Source: Galaxea fascicularis (taxonomy: Eukaryota; Cnidaria; Anthozoa; Scleractinia; Euphylliidae). From it: a stretch of 64,000 nt of DNA. A model generated the notes under the pieces. It searched no databases. It saw only the letters and a list, made by a program, of their open reading frames with translations, and was not told where the DNA came from. The stretch covers positions 12,117,508 to 12,181,507 of the forward strand of contig OX419342.1 in NCBI GenBank assembly GCA_948470475.1, read 5' to 3'. Shown piece after piece: positions 25,301 to 34,300 of this stretch (the stretch's first letter is position 1; the number at the start of each line of letters is the position of its first letter). The position numbers were made by a program, and so were the translations under genes.

Positions 25301-28300
25301 ACAGTGCAATGTCTTTTTATCTTTCATAAAGTAAAAAGGAAGAGGTAACAGAATTATATTAAAGCACACTGTAAACTCTTATCAATGGATTTCATGTGAT
25401 TTTGCATGGGGGCTTTATAGGTATTTATCATATTAGGCTTTCTTATTCAACAGATAATTGATCTCCCAAAATATACTTCACATGTGGTCATGAGATTTCT
25501 TAAGGTAAGGAAAATGGTAACAATTTACGATTTGTTTGGTCAAAGAAGCCTTTGAATTTTTCATTTTGGGTCTTTAGGGGGCATTTGTGCCATCAATGAG
25601 AGAACCTGAAGGCAAGGGAAATTTAAAGTGCCTAGAACCCCAAAATATTATTTTGTTTTCAATAAAATGCATCTTTGCACCTGTTTGAAACGCATTGTGG
25701 CATTTTTTTCCTTTTTTCACCAAATCTTGACTTTTTATAGGCTTTAAAACAGAGCACCATTTGAAGGCGAATGGGTCTATTCCTTATTTGACGTCACAAA
25801 CTGATTTGTATGCATGTTTACAAAGAGTTATGCGATGCAAATCAGTTTGTGATGTCAAATCAGGAATAGACCCACTCCCCTTCTGACTTGGTCGTGAATC
25901 AAATAATGCTCAGTTTTAAAAACTATAACAAGTCAAGATTTAGAGAACAAAGGGAAAAAATGCCGCAACGTGTTTTGTACAGTTGCAAAGATGGGGCTAT
26001 AGGCACTTTATATACAGGCATTATTGTAGGCATCACAATAATGGTCGAGAATTGTGTACTCCTGCTTGTCTTCCAAAGGTGGCTTACCCTCTTTAATCCC
26101 CTCTGTCTGCATGTAATCTGTTATATAAACTATAAAAAGTCAAGATTTGGAGAACAAAGGGAAATAATGCCACAACGTGTTTTGTACAGTTGCAAAGATG
26201 GGGTTATAGGCACTTTATATACAGGCATTATTGTAGGCATTACAATAATGGTTGAGAATTGACGCAGTGTACTCCTGCTTGTCTTCCAAAGGTGGCTTAC
26301 CCTCTTTAATCCCCTCTGTCTGCATGTAATCTGTTATTTTTATTTCTCTGCTATCATAAGGAAACTTTTCACCCTTTTTTAAAATGCTTTACTGATTGAG
26401 AATTCATGTTTTATAGTGAATGAGCAACAAAATAAGTTGTGGTGTTAGTGAGAAATAGGTTAACTTTTATTTTTAGCCTCTCAGTGCAGCATATCATGAG
26501 CTTGCATCAAGTTACTCCTGTAACAATCCAAATGAAGTACGAGCAGTGGCAACTAAGAATGAAGACACCTTTAGAACAGTAAGTGAATGGATTGCTGCTC
26601 TCATGGTACCCTATGTGAGAATAGATCAATGTAAGCAAATTGTCAAGTGTTAAAGCAAGATACCATCATAATCTCATACCCAGATCTCTTGAGTATGAAG
26701 CTGAAGGTGAGATCTGTTCAAGTAACAAAATACATTTTTTTTGACTGGCTGTTTAACTGTCTAGTGTCCAATCCCTTCTTTGAGCAAGCTTGAATGTTTA
26801 CAACCATTACATGAATTACAGTGGCTGCAGGAAATTTAAACGTTCAATCATATCAGAAACTTGTATCATCTTTGTGAAAACACAACAAATTCCAATAAGA
26901 GATTCTCAGTTTTTTTTTCCAGATTATGGAAAGAATGTAACTGCAATGCTTGAAAAGTGATTTCACAAAAGTAAGTGTTAAACGTCTTCCTCAGCAACTT
27001 TGATGAAACTGCTACAGAACACTACTCAATTTGAGAGACATGGTCAGTGCATTTCAAACTAAAATTGTGCCACAACCCAGGTGAGTCTTTCCAAAGGGAA
27101 AGAGAGAGTGAAAAGGACTTGATGCTCCCCCAAATCAATCTTGTTCACCTTGCCTATGCAAAGGTAAAAAAAGCATCATGTTTCCAGTGCGAAAAACAAG
27201 AACCAAAATAAAGAAAAAACAAGTTGTTGTTATTTATTTTTCTTTGTATGCATTTGTTTAAATTGAAACATGTCAAAATGCATGAGCCCAGTGAGAGCTT
27301 AGATGCGGCAAAAGCCATCAAGTCACAAGTAAATTGCAAGGGCATTTACTCATTAATCCATGATGCAGTGAGATTTGTTGGCCCTACACAGACTGCATGT
27401 TTTTTATAAACATCTGATAACATTTCACTGCATTTCTTACTACTGAAAAAGCACTTCTTAATGAGAAAACACAATGCTAATACTCTTCATAACACATTAT
27501 TGCCTGTGTTCCAAACAGCTAACTTGGATCATTGGTTAATTTTCTCAATATGATCCACCATTAAAGTGGTCAGTGGGGCAATGGAGCAAGAATTTCTGCA
27601 TTGAAACAAAAACTTAAACATAAATATTCTGTTAGAGCTGATATAGTAATATTAATAAAGACTTGCCAGATCCTGTTGGAAGGATGGTTGAGAATTGCTA
27701 TTTTGCTGCACAACAATTATTGTCAAGGCCTCCGACTGTTTTGGTTTTACATTAGTTTATATCAGATGTTTCAAGCAAAAACCTCACAGGTCTATCAAAT
27801 TCATCGCTTAAGATTGCATACACATTTCAGGCATGCACTCTTACATTGCCTGCCACATTCCTGACAGGTGATCATGTGTGCAAATTGAATTTGACCAGAT
27901 CTCACCTTTGGCTTCATCCCCAAGAGATCTGGGTGTGAGATAAACACCATCATTGATGGTTTCCTAAATACACCCCCAGTCTGACTGTATGCTTGATCAT
28001 CAGTTGACTAAATCAAGGTGTTTGCAAAATTTCAAATTGTTCTGACACCATTGCAGTGTTTTCCCAAATGTCTGCTGAAGCCATATAGTTGTATGTACCT
28101 TATGACAAGTGTTATTGTTTTAATACAGGATAACAACATTGGACTAGTTAAACAAGTGGTAAGCTCATTGTACAAGAAAAACATCCTCAGACTTACAAAG
28201 GTAATCAGAGCTATTCAGTGTTTCTTAAGCCATAGAATAATGTCACATGTTGGCAAGTTTATAGTTTAGGATCTGAGATGGAGATTTTAAATTAATGTTT

Positions 28301-31300
28301 GATATGAAACAAGGGTACATTATGTAAGGCCAGGAATGTTGTCACCAGGAGGTTAATGCTGACTGGATTTGTTAAATGGTTTTGTTTACAAAACATAGGA
28401 TGTTGTCACACTGGTGGTGAGTAAGTGCAGGAAAAGTACTCATCTGCATACTGATCATACCAATTTTTCATTACTAGTGGCTTCTACTAGTGGTTTTTAA
28501 CATCCCATGAGAGAAGGTTTTACATTAATGAGAGAAGGGACCTATGGTTTATTGTCCTTATCCGAAAAGACTACAAAAACTAGTTATTTGCAGATGTCAT
28601 TACAAAGAAGGCACTTTCCCTTTTGTTACATGTATTTAAAGACCCTGTGTGGTGGTCTGGCCAGCACTCTACCAACTGAGCCAACTAGTCAGCAGTTGAT
28701 CACATATATTGTTAATTTGAGATGAAGTAGAGAAAGAAGCCACTGAATAGCCATTGAAGAGAAACTAATATTATTATTAACAAGTAGGACGTTTTCTTTT
28801 TATATGTTGTTAATGCTGACTGTTTGGCTTTCCTGGTTTTATAAACAGTTTGAGGCTGACTTCTTGAAGTGTCACAGACCTCAAATTTCAGTACAATAAA
28901 TTATAATAATATTTATTTACTTATTTCTTGTTTATTAGTGGTCTCTATAGATTCCTTCTTATTTTTTGGGAGAAGGTACATGTGCCCTCCTAATTAGGCA
29001 CCACCAGTTGGTATTATGAAAAGAGCATCTATGTGAAATAAAATATTTGGTTTCAGACTTTCTTGACACTGTCATTATCAGACATGGCTAACAGAGTACA
29101 ACTCACCAGCCCAAGAGAAGCTGAGCAGTACATATTGAATATGGTGTGTTAGTCCCTCCTCATTAACAAAATACATAGTAAATGTGATCAAGTCAAACTC
29201 AGTACCAACCTTGAAAAAGTCAGTCACAGTTGCTATTTATCTCCAGTTGAATGTTTTAAATAATTACATGTACATGTAGAGTACATTGCACAGGGTTTAC
29301 AATAAAAAAGCAAAAATGACATAAAAATATTATGTAATAGTAATAATAATAACTTTATTTCAGTCTCAAATTGTTCTAGCTGAACACAAGTGCTCTACTT
29401 ATTGGGGAGACTGTAAATCAAACTCTAAAGTAAATCAAATGTTGGTTTTTGAGGAGAGAGGAAAACCGGAGTACCTTTTAGAAAAACCTCTTGGAGCAGA
29501 GTAGAGAACCAACAAACTCTATGTCAGGGCTGTCATTAAGGGCTGGGGGCTGGGGACTTCCCCCTAGTATTTTGAGGTATATCCCTGGGTATTTTGATAT
29601 AAAACCAGCATGTTGATAATCAATGCTGCCACAGGATTTGAGTTTTCACTACAGCAACTCAAATCCCCTGACTGGCTATTTTTTGTATATCCCCACCTAC
29701 TTAAGAAATATCAGTGGCAGCCCTGATATGTACTAAGTCAAGGCAAAATAAATGTATATTTGACAGTCTGAGTGTCACCTGGAGAAAGAAATGCCTGAGT
29801 CCCTGGCAGGGAGTAGCTAGGACAGTGACATTTAGACTTGTTTTCTCCGTATAAACCTGTATAAAAAAAAAAAAACAACTAAATGATAAGATAAATAAAT
29901 TAATTAATCACTTTATCTCAAAATTTGTAGCCCTGCAACATTACTAGTAATAATATGAATAGATACGTTTTTAAATCACTAGTGAAAGCTAGTTGGACAT
30001 TTTACTTACCAGCTGTTGTTTGCAGGTACAGCTGTAGCACCTTCTCTGTCCTGTGATTGCAGATTACCCTGACTCTTAACTGCTGTGTAAAATGAATGTT
30101 AATCATTTCCTTCCAGATAGAAGATGGAGACATTTATGCCAGCATAAACCAGCGAGATGGAATGGTTTCCTTCCATCAAAATCCAGAAAAGTATAACAAC
30201 CCGAAGATGTTAAAAAAATTAGATGACGAGGTAGGAGTGTTTGTTTGGAGGTTAACAGAGCAACATTAAGTCATTTTCATACCTGTTCCAGAAGTTAATT
30301 TAACATGGAATGACTAAGCGCTTTGCTGTTCTCCTTTAATGGCATTTCAGTCTGTGGTAGGGTACATTGTATATGTTATGGTTCATGTTTATTTTTGGTT
30401 TTATTTTTATTATCCTTTGCTTCAAACTCATTATAATACAATACCATACTCTCAAACATACATGTAGGAGAATACAAATCAAACTACAATCTTAGACAAA
30501 ATTAGTTGGAAAGATTTGATCATCCTCCAACTAATAATATATGTTCTCTATTCGTTACAATAATGTTTTTAGTTTTCCACATCTTTCCTTCTTCCCCCTC
30601 CCCCTACTTCAATGTTAAATGTATGAAGGCCAAAAAATGATGCAAATTCTCTAGCACCATGCAGTACTTGTCCAACATTGTAATAGGGGGAGGGGAATAA
30701 GCAGGAAAAAGGTGAATTGCATAAACCTTCCCAAGAGATTTGTCGAGGATTGTAAGTATGAAATTGAACCATTTTTTATTTTGCCCAAGTTTTGTTGCTC
30801 TGCGTGAAACACTGTTTTCCTCCGCTGCACACTTGTTGGGAAATAAATGGCTTTTTGCATCTGACAAGAAAAAAATTGACTCACTTTTAAATGGAGTTCC
30901 AGGTTTTGACTTTCAGATGAATGTAAACTTGTTTTCTTCTGTTCAGTCTTTTATCTCTCAATCAAATCCTTTTTTCATAGTCATTTTTTGTTGTTTGTTT
31001 CTTCCGTGCGTGACAATTAAAAATTTAATGTAAACTGCGTTAGCTCTCCAGATGAGCACTTTGTGCTCTTAGAGCAAATTCTGTGATTAAATTTTGTTTG
31101 AATAATAAAAAAAATTAAACCACAGCACGTACAAAAATTAAGATTTTAATTAAGAGATCAATCTTGAATCTTTTGGTCATAAATGTAAGCTTAGACTGAA
31201 ACACTTTCAAAAGTAATTGACCGGAGGATAGCATACACCTTGTCACGGTTTCTGATGCCATCTTGATGGGTAGGCATGCGTCTTTGGGAAAAATTACAGA

Positions 31301-34300
31301 CAAATGTATGAGAAATTAAAAATTCCACCGGGCGATTCCACTGGGAGTCCAAGGTCACGGGTTCAAGCCCCGTTGAAGTCCTGAAATTTTTTCAGGTTCT
31401 TTACACAGTTGTAAAAATTGCGATCATAATTGCAACGATCATTCTTCATTTGATTTCATATCCGCAGTTCACATAATGATTTTGTTCATATGCTGTTCTG
31501 ATCCATCAGACTTCGATCCTTTAGTGATTAAAGCCACTGAGACGTAAATCCTTCATCATAAGTGTCACCGGTTTTATTGGTAATAAAATTTCTTGGTGAA
31601 ACGAAAAAGGCGTTACACCGGAGAACACGATAACAAAAAGGCCCCAAAAACTTACACGAATCTAACTGACACTTGAAATCCTAAGACAGAAAACTATTGT
31701 GCAATACAAGAGGTTGTTATATAAGATGCAGGAGCGTGACATGCGTGACAGAACATATGCATTATTCACTTTAATACATATCTTTCACAGGGACATATGA
31801 ACCCAAAATTGAGCAGCTCCCAACGTCAGTGGCTTGATAGCTCAGTTGGTAGAGCATCGCACCGGAATTGCGAGGTCACAGGTTCTAGCCCTGTTGAAGT
31901 CCTGAATTTTTTTCAGGCTTCTTTACGCAATTGTAAAAATTGCGATCACAACTGCGACGATCATTCTTCGTTTGATTTCATATCCGCAGTTCACATATGA
32001 TTTCTTTTATATGCATTATTCACTGAATTTTAGAGCAGTTAGGACTCCCTCAGATTTTCACATTAAAGTGGTACATGTAGTATGATCAAATTCGTACCCC
32101 TTGATTTTGTTAGATGTATCACTAAGAATTCCATGAAAGAATAAAAACACTGTTTAGTGTTTGCAAATATCTGCATTAGCTCCAGAGATATTTTTAAAGT
32201 TTTAAAAATGTGTATAATATGGAAATGAGATGACTGATGACATCATACACTCAACCCAATATTATATCAAGTACAAAAATGGAGCTATGGCATGGGTCGC
32301 ACTTGGGAAAAGTTTTTATCTTTGCCGACCAAAAAAAAACAGAAAAATCCAAAACTGCAACTTGAAAGGAACACTTTTAGTCAAACCGAGTAGGGTCGCA
32401 CTAGTGAGAGGTAACTGTCAGTGTTTTGACACATTGATAAATGAAGTAGACCAGAGAGAAGAATTTATCATCGATTGAAATTTCGTATTCATCTGTTTCC
32501 ATATGTCTTTCTACACTTTCCGTTCCTGGCTGTTGATGATCGACTACAGTGTAGTTAAAATTCTCAGCCCACCACTTGTCGTAAGATTGTTTGCAAGGGT
32601 CCTTGAGCTCAGTTTCAGGAGGCAATGGAGAGGATGATGATGATAAAGTGATTGCATGTGAATTCGAAGACTGCATTTGGCCAGTTGCCTATTAACGTAA
32701 AAACGTTTGGAATTGTGAAGGATTATAGCTGGCTTGCAATGTGCTTGCTTGAGAAGACTACAACATTCGGCGGCTTATTTGCAGAATACCCTGCCACTGC
32801 AAAGATATACCCCTTCCTGTAAAAAAACCCCTGGGAATTGTGAGGGATAATAAAACACCACGTCCATCCATAACGAAAGCGCAAAGGTCTGAAAATTCCC
32901 ATGTTTTGTTTAAATCGGTTGCGTTGCAAATTGAACACATTTCACGGACAAGCATTGACAGTTACCGCTTTTATTCCTATTATTTAGCTCAAGTTTTCCA
33001 AAATCTGCCTGGCTCACCCAAGCACTACGGTGTCTTTGATGTTTTTGCCAATTTTCAAATTTTTTTCCTTTTGGAAAACTTGGGGTCGCACTAGGCAATG
33101 TCCCCCGATGACAGATTTCTACCGCAAAGTAAATAAATTCTTGTAAAAATTTCCCAAGTGCGACCCATGCCTATCCACCACTTGGGGTAGTTTCGTTGGT
33201 ATTATCGACAGAGTTGATAAATGTAAATTGACCACCGTACAGGGATTCTAAAAGCTGACGTTTCGAGCACTAGCCCCTCGTCAGAGCGAATCGAGGAATT
33301 ATGGGTTGTGTGTAGTTTTTATAGTGGAGTAGGAGCTACGCTATTGGTGGTAACATGGCCACGTGAAAATAGGAATACATTAGTTAAATGAAAAGCGTTC
33401 GTTAATACCGTGGGGATTATGGGTGCCGATTTGGAAGATGAATTTTTGTTCCAGATTCTTGCGGCTTTCCGTCGTACCTTGATGTAGGGAAAGGCCGCAG
33501 ATAGCCATGCGTTGTTTGGAGTGACTGGCTTAGATGCATCCTTGGGCACTAGAATGGGACCTAGTTATGGGTAGTATCGAAAACGAAGCACTCGAAAACG
33601 AAGATCGAAGCACGAAGCACCCCGAAACTCGAAAACGAAGCACCCGAAGTCGAAAACGAAGCACTTAGGTCGAAAACGGAGCACCCTGAAACTCGAAAAC
33701 GAAGCACTTAGATCGAAAACGAAGCACCTAAGTTAAGTCGAAGACGAAGCACCCGGTTTTTAAGGCGGTGACTTCGACTTTGTTTGATCGGAGATAAGTA
33801 AACAAGACAGTCCCTAATCGAGCGTTGATCAAACTTGTCAGGGTCGAATCTAGCACGATAATGGATACAGTAATGCGCAAAAACTATTCAACTGTGAGGT
33901 GTTGAAAATGCATTTCTGGAGCCCTGACAGAATTAAAGGTAACACTTCAAAGTGGCATTTCCTGTTTCCCACGCGAATAAAGCATGTCAAGCTTTACCTT
34001 TTGTTGAAGTGTTACCAGTCAGGACTCCGGAAATGCATTTTCGACACCTCGCAGTTGAATAGTTTTTGTGCAGTACTGTATCCATTATCGTGCTAGATTC
34101 GACCCTGACAAGTTTGGTCAACGCTCGATTAGGAACTGTCTTGTTTACCTATCTCCGATCAAACAAAGTCGAAGTCGGCGCCTTAAAAACCGAGTGCTTT
34201 GTCTTCGACTAAGGTGCTTCGTTTCCGAATTGTAGGGTGCTTCGTTTTCGATCTAAGTGCTTCGTTTTCGACTTAGAGTGCTTCGTTTTCGAGTTTCAGG

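Noticed and set aside
25888..26262. 124-codon protein with an internal repeat
   Set aside because: It spans the 207-bp tandem duplication within an intron of COPS3 and has no protein features.
31831..31902. tRNA gene
   Set aside because: The A box is good, but the B box is altered, the acceptor stem does not pair well, and it is the head of a SINE with its own target duplication.
33319..33549. 76-codon minus-strand ORF
   Set aside because: It is the out-of-frame or antisense reading of the inverted Penelope-like end; the mirrored frame occurs at 35158-35409.
33578..33755. CRISPR-like direct repeats (15-bp TCGAAAACGAAGCAC units)
   Set aside because: The units are nearly head to tail with no unique spacers, they occur as mirrored arms, and the genome is eukaryotic.
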